A stretch of 64,000 nucleotides of DNA. It comes from Cyanobacteria bacterium SZAS LIN-3 (GTDB taxonomy: Bacteria > Cyanobacteriota > Vampirovibrionia > Obscuribacterales > Obscuribacteraceae). The DNA lies in the NCBI GenBank assembly GCA_018266215.1, contig JAFEAV010000005.1, positions 1-64,000 of the forward strand, written 5' to 3'. Shown in pieces: positions 53,540-63,197 of this stretch. The position numbers and the translations under genes are program-made. Numbering within the stretch: the stretch's first letter is position 1; each line of letters starts with the position of its first letter. Below the pieces are notes generated by a model, which worked only from the letters and a program-made list of their open reading frames with translations, was not told where the DNA came from and did no database searches.

Positions 53540-53922
53540 CAGTTAATCATCGACTCCAGGCCCTCTGCCACTCTTATTGTTTTGAAGTCCATTTGATAAG
53601 CGTGATTTTTGATGACGGTAAGAAATCTGTCTTTTATCGCACTGCCCGTGGTGCCGTCTGCTCCGGCCTGGAGATCAGGGGAGAGCACCAGACGTTTCAA
53701 GAGCAAAATATTTTCGTCATCGGCGGCCTTGAGCGCGCCGGCAAAAGCAATCAGATCACCGTTTTCCTCGGCCACGACAAATAAACCGTCTTTACCGAAG
53801 TAACCCTGGTCCAGATTGCGCAGGTCGACGTCGGCACCGGCCAGGTCCAGAGTGTAGCCCTGTTTCTCCAGCAGTGCCCGGACCGGCGCTTCGTCCTGGC
53901 GATTAGCGATTCTGATCTGCAT
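53539..53922 (-). CDS. GNAT-like acetyltransferase-fold protein
   Basis: A 127-residue protein beginning MQIRIANRQDEAPVRALLEK, with LFVVAEENGDLIAFAGALKA and LLLKRLVLSPDLQAGADGT matching GNAT beta strands; the acetyl-CoA pyrophosphate loop (Q/RxxGxG/A) is only loosely present (LQAGADGTTG). Enzyme activity is uncertain, and the substrate is unknown. It is coupled with the membrane TPR gene. Confidence 0.65.
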   Translation of the reverse strand: MQIRIANRQDEAPVRALLEKQGYTLDLAGADVDLRNLDQGYFGKDGLFVVAEENGDLIAFAGALKAADDENILLLKRLVLSPDLQAGADGTTGSAIKDRFLTVIKNHAYQMDFKTIRVAEGLESMIN

Positions 53923-53970
53923 CTCTTTTCCTCTGTCCTCAGCCCTGTCTAATTCTATCTGTTAGAGAGC

Positions 53971-54007
53971 AAAGAGGGCGGCTCCAATTATCGAAGCCGC
54001 CCTCTTT
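53971..54007 (-). terminator. Terminator after hppA
   Basis: A 13-base perfect stem, AAAGAGGGCGGCT/AGCCGCCCTCTTT, with an 11-base loop, 19 bases after the hppA stop. The T-run after it is short. Confidence 0.75.
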
Positions 54008-54025
54008 AGTACCTTTTAGTTCTTC

Positions 54026-56113
54026 CTATTTGACCAGGAGGCCAATCAGGAGGAGAGCTACGATATTGAGGATCTTGATCATCGGGTTGATGGCAGGACC
54101 GGCAGTATCTTTATAAGGGTCGCCGACTGTGTCGCCGGTGACGGCTGCTTTGTGGGCATCGGAGCCCTTGCCGCCGTGGTTGCCTTCTTCGATGTATTTC
54201 TTGGCGTTATCCCAGGCGCCGCCGCCCGAGGTCATCGAGATGGCCACGAAGATACCGGTAACGATCGATCCGACCAGCACACCGCCCAGGATCTTAGCTG
54301 CGGCGTATTCACCCGGCAGGGCATTGTTGAGCCAGAATGCACCGGCCATGGCAATGACAACAGGGGTGAGCACGGGGATGAGGGCGGGCACAACCATTTG
54401 CTTGAGGGCGGAGGTGGTGACGATGTCTACGCACTTGCCGTACTCAGGCTTGCCTGTACCTTCCATGATGCCGGGGATGGCCTTGAACTGACGACGTACT
54501 TCTTCCACAACCAGACCGCCGGCATGACCGACAGCTTCCATCGCCAGAGCGGCGAAGACGAAGGGAATGAGACCGCCGAGGAAGAGACCGCACAATACAT
54601 AAGGACTGGAGAGGTCGAAGCCGATTGTCTGGCCGGGATGCGCTTCTGCAATCTTGGCGCCCAGTTCCTGGGTGTACGAGGAGAACAATACGCAGGCGGC
54701 CAGACCGGCGGAGCCGATGGCATAGCCTTTGGTTACGGCCTTGGTTGTGTTGCCGACGGCGTCCAGGGGATCGGTTACGTCTCTTACTTCTTTAGGAAGT
54801 TCGGACATTTCAGCGATACCACCGGCGTTGTCGGTGATGGGACCGTAGGAGTCGATGGCGACGATGATGCCGGCCATTGAGAGCATGGCCATGGCGGCCA
54901 GGGCTACACCGAAGATACCGCAGAGACCGTGGGCTACGAGGATACCGGCAACGATTGCCAGTACCGGGTAGGCGGTGGATTTCATTGAGATGGCCAGACC
55001 CGCGATGATGTTTGTGGCATGGCCGGTTTCGGAAGCTTTGGCGATATAACGGACAGGACCGAAGCTGGTTGATGTGTAGTATTCGGTGATGTAAACGATA
55101 AGGCCGGTGACGACCAGACCAACCATCGATGCCAGGAAGAACTTGATTGGTTCAACCGGTGCATTGTTGAGGGTGAGGCCGGACATCATCTGATTGGTGA
55201 CGAAGTAGAAGGCAACGGCAGCGAGCACGCCGGCTACGATCAGACCCTTGTAGAGAGCGCCCATAATGTTGGTGCTCTTGCCCAGGCGCACGCAGAGTGA
55301 GCCTATGACCGAGGTGATGATTGAAACGCCACCCAGGACGAGGGGATACATGATGACATTAGGGGCGGTGCCGGCGGCAATCTGTGATCTGAATGTTTGT
55401 TCAGCCAGAAGCATTGTGGCGATGGCGGTAACGGCATAGGTTTCGAAAAGGTCGGCGGCCATACCGGCGCAGTCACCAACGTTGTCTCCGACGTTGTCGG
55501 CGATAACAGCGGGGTTTCTCGGGTCATCTTCGGGGATACCGGCTTCAACCTTACCTACGAGGTCGGCTCCGACGTCGGCGGCTTTGGTGTAGATACCACC
55601 GCCAAGTCTGGCGAAAACTGAGATCAAGCTGGCTCCGAAGCCCAGACCGATGAGGGCTTGCACGTCCTTGGTCACGGCATAGAAGCCGGCCACGCCGAGC
55701 AGACCGAGACCGACAACCAGAAGTCCGGTAACCGATCCGCCCTTGAAGGCTACTGAAAGGGCTGCTTCCAGTCCGCTTCTTGCCGCTTCGGCTGTGCGCA
55801 CATTAGCTCGCACCGACACATACATGCCGACGAAACCGGAGAGGGCGGAGAGCAATGCACCGACGGCGAAACCGGCGGCGGTGGTCCAGTTGAGGGTGAG
55901 ACCGATAATCAGCAAGAGCACCACGCCGACACCGGCGATGGTGGTGTACTGGCGGTTCATGTAGGCACTGGCGCCTTCTTGAATTGCCGAAGCAATAGAC
56001 TGCATGCGCTCGTTGCCGGGGCTCAGTTTGAGCACACTGGCACCGGCCCAGCCTCCGTATAGCAGGCCGAACAGGCCTGAACCTAGAACAAGTTGAAGAG
56101 CAACGTCACCCAT
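54026..56113 (-). CDS. hppA: K+-independent proton-translocating pyrophosphatase
   Basis: Membrane-bound inorganic pyrophosphatase that pumps protons, 695 residues with about 16 helices. The core motif [13 protein letters not shown] and [18 protein letters not shown] carry the pyrophosphate and magnesium ligands. [20 protein letters not shown] has Lys where K+-dependent enzymes have Ala, which marks the K+-independent class. GGGAG is upstream of ATG 56113. It would recover energy from pyrophosphate, and together with PiT/DUF47 fits phosphate-rich metabolism. Confidence 0.97.
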   Translation of the reverse strand: MGDVALQLVLGSGLFGLLYGGWAGASVLKLSPGNERMQSIASAIQEGASAYMNRQYTTIAGVGVVLLLIIGLTLNWTTAAGFAVGALLSALSGFVGMYVSVRANVRTAEAARSGLEAALSVAFKGGSVTGLLVVGLGLLGVAGFYAVTKDVQALIGLGFGASLISVFARLGGGIYTKAADVGADLVGKVEAGIPEDDPRNPAVIADNVGDNVGDCAGMAADLFETYAVTAIATMLLAEQTFRSQIAAGTAPNVIMYPLVLGGVSIITSVIGSLCVRLGKSTNIMGALYKGLIVAGVLAAVAFYFVTNQMMSGLTLNNAPVEPIKFFLASMVGLVVTGLIVYITEYYTSTSFGPVRYIAKASETGHATNIIAGLAISMKSTAYPVLAIVAGILVAHGLCGIFGVALAAMAMLSMAGIIVAIDSYGPITDNAGGIAEMSELPKEVRDVTDPLDAVGNTTKAVTKGYAIGSAGLAACVLFSSYTQELGAKIAEAHPGQTIGFDLSSPYVLCGLFLGGLIPFVFAALAMEAVGHAGGLVVEEVRRQFKAIPGIMEGTGKPEYGKCVDIVTTSALKQMVVPALIPVLTPVVIAMAGAFWLNNALPGEYAAAKILGGVLVGSIVTGIFVAISMTSGGGAWDNAKKYIEEGNHGGKGSDAHKAAVTGDTVGDPYKDTAGPAINPMIKILNIVALLLIGLLVK

Positions 56114-56448
56114 TTTTAACTCCCTGATACGCTTGACTCTGAGCAGACGAGCACACGCGGCCGCCGCTAGTAAATTGTTTTAGAAAGACCGTGTTTTAAG
56201 CTTCGGGGAAACTTAACAGCTTTCTTGATTGACGAAGCTTTACAGTAGCAGGACGGCTTGAGCCTTGCCCCGTTGTCAATTTAATTTAGTTGCATGCTAT
56301 AGATAGTGGGACCGGCGTATATGCGGAATGCTGATAGACGGTTCATTTATGGCCTTGAGAGCTGATTTGAGCAATTTTTCTCATGCTAAAATAACCCCTC
56401 CTCATGAGTTGCTAAGCACTCAGATTGCCCGAGAGTAGACTCTAAACG
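56114..56448. other. 335-base intergenic region between hppA and the amidase gene
   Basis: No gene is supported. It has an inverted repeat AAGCTTCG/CGAAGCTT at 56195-56242 separated by about 31 bases, an extended -10 (TGCTATAGA) near 56296-56304 and another (TGCTAAAAT) near 56384-56392 on the amidase side. These are candidate promoters only. Confidence 0.4.
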
Positions 56449-58308
56449 GTGACGAGCATCAGTCCACTTCGAGTCCTGGCCCTAATATTTTCCTTGATTA
56501 CCGTTCTGGCGCCCCCGGCCGTCTGGGCGCAGGCTGAGCGCGCTTACAGCAACCCCGGAAACCGGGTAGTGAGTATTGATGAGGACTACGCCCGCAATGC
56601 CCTGGTCATTCGTATGGAAAGGTCCACGCCGGCGGCGCCTCCGGTCTTTAAGTACATGCCTGGCATCAATGGCGACACTGTACTCACGGCTGACTTTGTC
56701 GGCCTGGCCTGGAACGCCCCCGCCCGGATAATTAGGTTGATTTCATCTGAAAAGGGTCTCAGGCCATCTTCTTATAGCGGTATCAAAGAGGTGCGGGTCA
56801 GTCAGTTTGTCGAGAGTCCTGCCGTCCTGCGTATTTCTTTTGTCGCCCGTGATCCTAAACTGCTCAAGAGCGTAGCTATCGCCGCCGGTCCGGGCATGCT
56901 CAAGGTGAGCTGGCCGACACCTGTGGCCGCAAGTGATCCCGTCGTCAATGTCGCCCCCAAAGTGGCGCGCAATGTTGCCGACGCCGAGCCGCGCACTGCT
57001 CCCCAGGCCGGCACAAAATCTGCTCCGCCGGTGGTTGAGGCGCCTAAAATCGCCGCCCTTACCTCGGACGAAAAATCATCGCACTCTAAATTGCGTCTGC
57101 CGCGCACAAAAAATACTGAAGTGGGCGCCTCCGCTTCCGGCACCGCCGCTGGTGGCACAAATCCTCTCCGGTCGGACGCCGGGCGCTCCCCAGTCAGTGC
57201 TTCCGATGCCTCGGCCTCAACTGAGGGGACCAGGTCGGCGGTGGCCGGAGACGAGACACCCGTGCCCGATATTTCCGATGATCCTGTGCCGACTATTTCG
57301 CTTGTGCCCTGCGACAGCCTCGGCACCGCCACCAAGATGGAAGTCTTCAGGGTAGAGGTGCCCCAGGGCAATGAGATAAGCTTCAAGGCTTTTCGCTTGC
57401 ACGATCCCGAGCGGTATGTCATCGACATACCGGGCTGTCGTTCTATTGTTAATTCCGACCTGCCGGACATTACCTCCTCCGGTCTTGTTTCGTCCCTGCG
57501 CGTGGGTGTGCCCAATGAAGGAGACGGCGTTGGTCGTCTGGTTTTGCAGCTCACCGACAAACAAGTAAATGTCGCCGACAGTTACACGCCCGGTTCCAAT
57601 TTTTTCACAGTCACCCTGGGCAAGGGCCTGATGATGAGCAGTGAAGGCCATGCCACCGCCACCACCGAAAGATTCAGCAGTCCCGAGCTTGTGCCCGGAC
57701 CAATCATTGTCCCCCGCGCTCCTTCCGAGACCGTCATTGTGCTTGATGCCGGCCATGGTGGCACCGACGCCGGTGCCGTGCGCGCCGACATTCAGGAGAA
57801 AGACATCACTCTGGCCATTATCCAGAAGTTGAAGAAAATACTTGAGTCCAAGGGCGCTCGCATAGTATTGACCAGGCATGACGATACTTTCGTCAGTCTC
57901 GAGGACCGTGTGAAAATCACCAATCAGGTCGGTCCCAATTTGTTTTTGTCAGTGCATATCAATTCACTTGAGGGCACATCCAACGCCTACGGCATAGAAA
58001 CGTACTTCCAGACCGAACTCAGTCGTCCCCTGGCTGAGCGTGTCCATGCCTCGCTTGTAGCTGGTTTGCAGACTCCGGATCGCAACATCAGGCGAGCCCG
58101 TTTTTATGTCATCAATCACACACCGGTGCCGGCCATTCTGGCCGAGGTCGGCTATATAACCAATAAGACGGAGCGTGAGAGGTTAATCTCTGCTGATTGG
58201 CAGCAAAAGATTGCCAGCTCACTTGCACGCGGTGTTATGCTCTATCTCCAGGATAGCGGCGCAGCCGGGCAATTGGCCAACTCCGGATCATCCAGAGGGG
58301 CGCACTAG
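56449..58308 (+). CDS. N-acetylmuramoyl-L-alanine amidase with AMIN domains
   Basis: Zinc amidase that cuts the sugar-peptide bond of peptidoglycan, here 619 residues. After a signal peptide (LALIFSLITVLAPPAVWAQ), one AMIN domain (about 35-165) and, after a Ser/Ala/Thr linker, a second AMIN (about 285-400) would bind the envelope. The Amidase_3 catalytic part (about 425-600) has IVLDAGHGGTDAGAV with zinc His, then Glu in LEDRVKITNQ-type, SVHINSL with zinc His, and ILAEVGYITN with the catalytic Glu. The start is GTG 56449. It may be a client of FtsEX-type control. Confidence 0.93.
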   Translation: MTSISPLRVLALIFSLITVLAPPAVWAQAERAYSNPGNRVVSIDEDYARNALVIRMERSTPAAPPVFKYMPGINGDTVLTADFVGLAWNAPARIIRLISSEKGLRPSSYSGIKEVRVSQFVESPAVLRISFVARDPKLLKSVAIAAGPGMLKVSWPTPVAASDPVVNVAPKVARNVADAEPRTAPQAGTKSAPPVVEAPKIAALTSDEKSSHSKLRLPRTKNTEVGASASGTAAGGTNPLRSDAGRSPVSASDASASTEGTRSAVAGDETPVPDISDDPVPTISLVPCDSLGTATKMEVFRVEVPQGNEISFKAFRLHDPERYVIDIPGCRSIVNSDLPDITSSGLVSSLRVGVPNEGDGVGRLVLQLTDKQVNVADSYTPGSNFFTVTLGKGLMMSSEGHATATTERFSSPELVPGPIIVPRAPSETVIVLDAGHGGTDAGAVRADIQEKDITLAIIQKLKKILESKGARIVLTRHDDTFVSLEDRVKITNQVGPNLFLSVHINSLEGTSNAYGIETYFQTELSRPLAERVHASLVAGLQTPDRNIRRARFYVINHTPVPAILAEVGYITNKTERERLISADWQQKIASSLARGVMLYLQDSGAAGQLANSGSSRGAH

Positions 58309-58316
58309 TTACTACC

Positions 58317-59264
58317 GTGTTGGATTTCAGAACGTTGTTGGATTTCAGGCCCGGACATCCCGGTTATAAGAAAATCGCATTGTTTGACTCCGGTGTGGGT
58401 GGACTTTCGGTTCTGCGCCGGCTGAAAGCGGCCCTGCCCGCCGTCGAGTATATCTATCTGGGCGATACGGCCAGGCTGCCTTACGGCAATCGCAGCCGCG
58501 CTGAGATCAGTGCTTTTGTGCAGGAAATCATTTCATTCCTCTCCACTTTTGAGCCCGATGCCGTGGTCATGGCCTGTAACACCTCGGCAGCACTTGCCTA
58601 TGATGTGGCGCTGCAGTGTGCCGGCGAACTTTCCAGCGCCTCCGGTCGCGGCCTGGAAGTATTCAACCTGATTGAGCCCATGGCCGGTTTTATTGCCGCC
58701 GGCACTTATCGCCGGGCCGGGGTCATGGCCACCCAGGCCACGGTCAACAGTCGGGCCTTCGGCCTGGCTTTAGAGGCGCTTAATTTTGACGGCAGTGTGG
58801 TGGAAGTGGCCTGTCCCAGATTAGTGCCGCTTATAGAAAGTGGTCGCCTGGGTGAAGACGATATTGAAGCCGCACTGGCTTCGGCACTGACCGAATACTT
58901 AATTGCCCTGGCGGGCTGCGATGCCATCGTCCTTGGTTGCACTCATTTTCCTTTCCTGCGCGGCCGAATTGAAGCGCTTATCAGTGGGCCACTGGCCGAA
59001 TATTTCAGCAATCCCGTTGTCTTGCTGGATCCGGCGGAGGTGCTGGCCGAATATATCGCGGCGCTCTGTGCTGCACCGGATATGGTTACGCCTGCTTTGC
59101 CCGCGCAAGAGGTGCAAGTTTTTACCACCGGCGGGCAGCTGGAGTTTAAGCGCTCGGCGGAGCTCTGTCTGGGCGCTCCGGTGGGACTTGTGGCCCGGGT
59201 GGATCTGGCTGCCAATGTCCCACAAGCTATGCTTAACCGTGTCTCAGGGGCGCCCCGTGTCTGA
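58317..59264 (+). CDS. murI: Glutamate racemase
   Basis: Makes D-glutamate for peptidoglycan, 315 residues. DSGVGGLSVLRRL (residues 24-36) starts the fold, VVMACNTSAALAYD carries the first catalytic Cys (about 84), and VLGCTHFPFLRGRI the second (about 205). The start is GTG 58317, eight bases after the amidase stop. The 3' end overlaps the uracil-DNA glycosylase gene by eight bases, so the three genes form one run. Confidence 0.95.
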   Translation: MLDFRTLLDFRPGHPGYKKIALFDSGVGGLSVLRRLKAALPAVEYIYLGDTARLPYGNRSRAEISAFVQEIISFLSTFEPDAVVMACNTSAALAYDVALQCAGELSSASGRGLEVFNLIEPMAGFIAAGTYRRAGVMATQATVNSRAFGLALEALNFDGSVVEVACPRLVPLIESGRLGEDDIEAALASALTEYLIALAGCDAIVLGCTHFPFLRGRIEALISGPLAEYFSNPVVLLDPAEVLAEYIAALCAAPDMVTPALPAQEVQVFTTGGQLEFKRSAELCLGAPVGLVARVDLAANVPQAMLNRVSGAPRV

Positions 59265-59880
59265 CCCCAAAAGCTTCTTGCCGCCTTTGCAAAAGCCAGT
59301 CTTTCAGACCCTTGAGGAAGCTCAGGCGGCTGCTTCCGCCTGCCGCGATTGTATGCTCTGCGAGAGTCGCACGCATGTTGCTTTTGCCCGGGGAAATCCT
59401 CAAGCTAAGCTGATGATAATCGGGGAGGGACCGGGTCTGAAAGAGGACGAGGTCGGGCTTCCCTTTGTCGGCCGGGGTGGACATTTGCTCGATAAAATAC
59501 TGACCGCCGGCAACATCGACCATGAGCGCGAGGTCTACATTTGTAACGTGGTCAAATGCCGGCCTCCGGGTAATCGTGTGCCCGAAAATAGAGAGCGCGA
59601 TTCCTGTAGCAAATATTTAGAAGCACAACTTTTTTTTATTGCACCCAAACTGATACTCCTGGCTGGTTCTACAGCAGTTCACTCCGTACTTAAAATAAAG
59701 GATCCCTTGAGTCGTATTCGAGGTCAGTGGTTCGAATACAAAAACGGTGCTAAAGTAATGCCGGTGTTCCATCCGTCTTACCTCCTGCGCAACGACTCCA
59801 AAGAAGTTGGATCACCGAAATGGCTGATGTGGCAGGACATCAAAGAAGTTCGTAAGCAACTGGATATTTTGAATCAGTAA
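59257..59880 (+). CDS. Family 4 uracil-DNA glycosylase (iron-sulfur)
   Basis: Removes uracil from DNA as the first step of base excision repair, 207 residues. GTG 59257 is preceded by AGGGG; the longer open frame is the shadow of murI. Motifs: CRDCMLCESRT (cluster Cys), IIGEGPGLKEDEVGLPFVGR (uracil pocket), ICNVVKCRPPGNR (second Cys pair), and VFHPSYLLRN. This is the thermophile/Mycobacterium-type UDG rather than Ung. Confidence 0.92.
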   Translation: MSDPKSFLPPLQKPVFQTLEEAQAAASACRDCMLCESRTHVAFARGNPQAKLMIIGEGPGLKEDEVGLPFVGRGGHLLDKILTAGNIDHEREVYICNVVKCRPPGNRVPENRERDSCSKYLEAQLFFIAPKLILLAGSTAVHSVLKIKDPLSRIRGQWFEYKNGAKVMPVFHPSYLLRNDSKEVGSPKWLMWQDIKEVRKQLDILNQ

Positions 59881-59931
59881 TTTTTTTCAGCTGGTAGCAG
59901 ATGAGTTAACACTCAAATCGGGAGCGAAAAA

Positions 59932-60231
59932 ATGGCATCTAAGGCAGAATCCTTCTACGCTGATCTTCTCACCGCACAAATAGCCGATGCGGTCACCAAC
60001 GATTTTGGCAAGGCTATCCTGAAGCTGCCCAATCAAGGCCGGGGCACTGTGCATGATGATGTGGACGTCTATTTTTCCGCCATCGCCATGGAACAGGTGA
60101 ACGCCATCTCAGAAAAGCACGGCATCACCGATCCCTCCGCCCTGCACGAAATTTTTCAATTGACCCGTCATAACCTGATTCAAGGTTTCCGCATCGGTCA
60201 AAACATGAAGGGTAACTTCAAACCCAGCTAG
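59932..60231 (+). CDS. Small hypothetical protein
   Basis: A 99-residue cytosolic protein with GGAG seven bases before ATG 59932. It is mostly helical (SFYADLLTAQIADAVTNDFG, HEIFQLTRHNLIQGFRIGQN) and is possibly a small regulator or partner subunit. I do not recognise a family. It lies 51 bases after the UDG gene on the same strand. Confidence 0.6.
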   Translation: MASKAESFYADLLTAQIADAVTNDFGKAILKLPNQGRGTVHDDVDVYFSAIAMEQVNAISEKHGITDPSALHEIFQLTRHNLIQGFRIGQNMKGNFKPS

Positions 60232-60252
60232 TCCGGGCATTTACGGCGTCGG

Positions 60253-61638
60253 TCAGCTGACGATAAGCTCTTTCAATTCATTAGCCTGCATCTGCATTGT
60301 GGCGTCCTGATGCGTGCGCTTGTTCTGTTGTATATATTGCAGATATTCTTCTATCTGTTTTTTGTTGTCTTTCAACTTGACTCGTATGTCTTCGTCGCTT
60401 TTTGCCTGCGCCAGTGCTTCACCATAGTATTCGCTGGCCCTGGGTAGGTCCTTCAGTTTGAAGGAACAGTAGCCGGCTTTGACGAGGTTCACGGCGATCT
60501 GTTCTTTGTCTTCTTTCTGCGAGTACTTCAATTCCTTCAAACAGTTGAGACTTTTTTGCCGGGCCATAAGTTCTCCGGCCAGGTCGTCTTCATCGTCATA
60601 TACATCGCCTATGTCGTTGTATATATCGGCTGATTTGCGCAGATCCGAAGCCTGGGTCATAGTGTCGGCTATCTTTTTTGCTTCGTTCAAAAATTCGTGC
60701 ATTTTTGCTTTGTCTTTTTGACTCTGGGCGGTCGAGGCCGCCGAACAGTAAGCCCCGGCGGCAAAATAACTGCTATCCAGTTTTTTTGCTTTCAGTTCGG
60801 CGAGCAGCGCCATGTCGCTGTCCATCGCGTCTTTGTAGCGATTCTGCCAGCGATAACTGTTAGCCAGATTGTCCCTGGCTATTTGCTGCGATTCTGAAAA
60901 TCCTTCGCCGTCAAGTTTGTGGTAGATCTCGATCGCCTGTTTATAGCAGTCGTCCGCCTTTGAATAGTCCTTCAAATCCAGATAGCAATGTCCAAGTAGA
61001 GAAATCGTGTAGGCTGTGTCGCCGCTCTCCAGACCCGCACCCTTGAGTCTTATGTCGTAGGCCCGCTGGAGCAGGGGCAGGGCTTCGCTTTCACGATCCC
61101 TGTCGCACAGTAAGTCGCCCAGCGCTTCTAGCGCAATTGCCACCTGCGCATGCCGGGGATTGTAGGATTTTTCGGCGGCCTCGACTAAGAGTCTCAGGGT
61201 CTTTTCACGCTCGGCTGTAAGACCCAGCTCGCCTTCCAGCCTGGCTTTGTCGGTGAGCAGGACCACCACCTGTGGGCAACCCAGGCCCGGATATTGTTTG
61301 AAGGCCTCCAGGCTCGCTTCATAGAGCTCGAGGGCGCCCTTGTTGTTCTTATTGGCCGCGGCGGTCACACCTTCGGCCTGCAGGCTGTTGGCCTTATCCA
61401 GAATATTTTGATTTTCTTCCCAGCGATAAATGCTCTTTTCGCTGATATTGCCGTCGGCTCCGCTGAGGCCGGTGGATTGCACCAGCATTTTGCGCATGGG
61501 CAGGCTGTTGTAGACATTTTCGTCCTGATTGTTGGCGTCGGCGAAGACATTGCGGATGGTGAAAATCAGGGCGCTGGTGCCGACCAGTGTCACCACCAGC
61601 GCCGTCGAACCTATCCAGACGAAATGTTTTTTTGTCAC
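60253..61638 (-). CDS. Membrane-anchored TPR protein
   Basis: A 461-residue protein with an N-terminal membrane helix or uncut signal (FVWIGSTALVVTLVGTSALIF) and TPR units over most of the length (LLQRAYDIRLKGAGLESGDT, YSKADDCYKQAIEIYHKLDG). It is the last gene of a minus-strand run with the TPM-domain protein and a Ser/Thr kinase, so it may be a scaffold for that kinase. The start is GTG 61638, with GAGG eleven bases upstream. Confidence 0.82.
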   Translation of the reverse strand: MTKKHFVWIGSTALVVTLVGTSALIFTIRNVFADANNQDENVYNSLPMRKMLVQSTGLSGADGNISEKSIYRWEENQNILDKANSLQAEGVTAAANKNNKGALELYEASLEAFKQYPGLGCPQVVVLLTDKARLEGELGLTAEREKTLRLLVEAAEKSYNPRHAQVAIALEALGDLLCDRDRESEALPLLQRAYDIRLKGAGLESGDTAYTISLLGHCYLDLKDYSKADDCYKQAIEIYHKLDGEGFSESQQIARDNLANSYRWQNRYKDAMDSDMALLAELKAKKLDSSYFAAGAYCSAASTAQSQKDKAKMHEFLNEAKKIADTMTQASDLRKSADIYNDIGDVYDDEDDLAGELMARQKSLNCLKELKYSQKEDKEQIAVNLVKAGYCSFKLKDLPRASEYYGEALAQAKSDEDIRVKLKDNKKQIEEYLQYIQQNKRTHQDATMQMQANELKELIVS

Positions 61639-61656
61639 TCTTGCCGAGGCCTCTGA

Positions 61657-63075
61657 TTACCAGCTGCCGCCGCTATCGGAGCCGCTGTCGGAACTTCCTG
61701 AGTCAGAAGAACCCCAGTCGCCGCCGCTGTCCGAACCGAAGCTGGAAGAACTTGAACTGGACCCCCAGTCGCCCCCGCTGTCGAGAAAACCTGACCCACT
61801 ATTGTTATATGAGGAGTTGGAAGAGGAATTGTTTCCACCCCAGCCGCCAAAGATTGAATTATTTCCCGACATCATATGGCCGCCGCCGGACCAGTTGCTG
61901 TATTCGAGATTGTCGAGACGGCGGTTGGTGTCCATCTGTTCAAGCAGGAAGAGCATGTCGAAGATGCCGCCGGAAGGTCCGGTGTTGATATAAAGCGGTT
62001 GGTTGTATTCCTGGTTGTAGGACCAGCTTGGTCTTGAATACGGGGTGTCCATATTGACTTTGATTCTGTGCGATTTCTCCGCTTCGATGGCCTTAGGCTT
62101 ATCGCCTTCGCTGCCGCCGCTTTTTTCTATTTCGTCCGGCTTCAGTGAATCCACACCACCGGTGATGGCACTCACTTTTTCCAGGAGATCTTCCGCTTCG
62201 GTATTGAGACTGTCTGTAAGTTTCAGCGCAGGCAGCAGGCCGTCATTGGCTTTGCCCCAGCGTTTGGCCGCCGACAATTTTTCAATTTCATCCTTGGCCT
62301 TGTCCAGGGTCTGCAATTTTTCAAAAAAGGCCGAGACCTTGAGGGCCAGATCCTTGTTGGCTCGGGGCGGCATGTATTCGGAGGCCTGGCCCAGCTCATT
62401 GGCGGCGGTGTAGAGCTTGCCCAGACGCTCGCTCAGAGATTTATTCAGACGCCTGGTCTTATCTTTGGCCGCATTGTTGATAATAAAATAGATTGCCACC
62501 GCCAGCGCCACCAGGCCGCCGCCCATCCAGGCAAAGCCTTGCAGGTTGGGCTGGCCGCCGGAGAGCGTCGGCGAGACCGGTTGAATGGTTGTCTGGGTGG
62601 TGCGCGTGCCACCGCCTGCCGCCATTTCACTCTTGCGGAAGGTGGCCAGTCGCGTGTCGACGGCCGTCAGTGAATTTGTAATTGCTCCCTGCACGTCGTT
62701 TTTGCGAACATAGGGATAGAAATAATTGGGCAGCAGGGTGCGCTGCACATAGTCGCTGCTGACGCCGTAGTGACTGACGTCGCTGCCGGCCCGGACGCGG
62801 ATTTTGTGGCCGCTCAGGTCGATGACCATAAGCAATCTGTCGCCTTCGACCTTCCAGGCCTGGGCGACGTCATTGGACAGGCTGTGCAGGGCCTCGTCGT
62901 TTTCGGCCTTGTAGCTCCTGGGCAGGATCAGTACCCGGGCCTTGTAGGTAAGACTTTTGCCGAATTGATCAAGCTGGGTCAGCTGCCCTTGAGAGAGCGA
63001 GCCGCTCAGGTCGGTTACCGTATGGCCCGGTGCTTTTGCTGGGATGAAGTCTGGCAATCCACTCATTTCATTCAC
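61657..63075 (-). CDS. TPM-domain protein with membrane helix and Ser/Gly-rich tail
   Basis: A 472-residue protein. The N-terminal TPM domain (about 20-140; RVLILPRSYK, GDRLLMVIDLSGHKIRVRAG) is a fold known from photosystem II repair and other envelope proteins. One membrane helix at about 180-201 (FAWMGGGLVALAVAIYFIIN) and a helical cytosolic or periplasmic part follow, then a Gly/Ser/Asp/Trp-rich tail (DSGGDWGSSSSSSSFGSD). No N-terminal signal peptide is present, unlike most TPM proteins. It lies between the kinase and the TPR gene. Confidence 0.7.
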   Translation of the reverse strand: MNEMSGLPDFIPAKAPGHTVTDLSGSLSQGQLTQLDQFGKSLTYKARVLILPRSYKAENDEALHSLSNDVAQAWKVEGDRLLMVIDLSGHKIRVRAGSDVSHYGVSSDYVQRTLLPNYFYPYVRKNDVQGAITNSLTAVDTRLATFRKSEMAAGGGTRTTQTTIQPVSPTLSGGQPNLQGFAWMGGGLVALAVAIYFIINNAAKDKTRRLNKSLSERLGKLYTAANELGQASEYMPPRANKDLALKVSAFFEKLQTLDKAKDEIEKLSAAKRWGKANDGLLPALKLTDSLNTEAEDLLEKVSAITGGVDSLKPDEIEKSGGSEGDKPKAIEAEKSHRIKVNMDTPYSRPSWSYNQEYNQPLYINTGPSGGIFDMLFLLEQMDTNRRLDNLEYSNWSGGGHMMSGNNSIFGGWGGNNSSSNSSYNNSGSGFLDSGGDWGSSSSSSSFGSDSGGDWGSSDSGSSDSGSDSGGSW

Positions 63076-63197
63076 CTGTTGATTAAACTAATCTGGCTGT
63101 CTGACTGGATTCGTCTTATCTTACCTGTTTATCTAATTGGATTATCCCTACAGGCAGGCCCGGGCTCAGCCAAACGCACTTTTTATTTATAAAGTGC

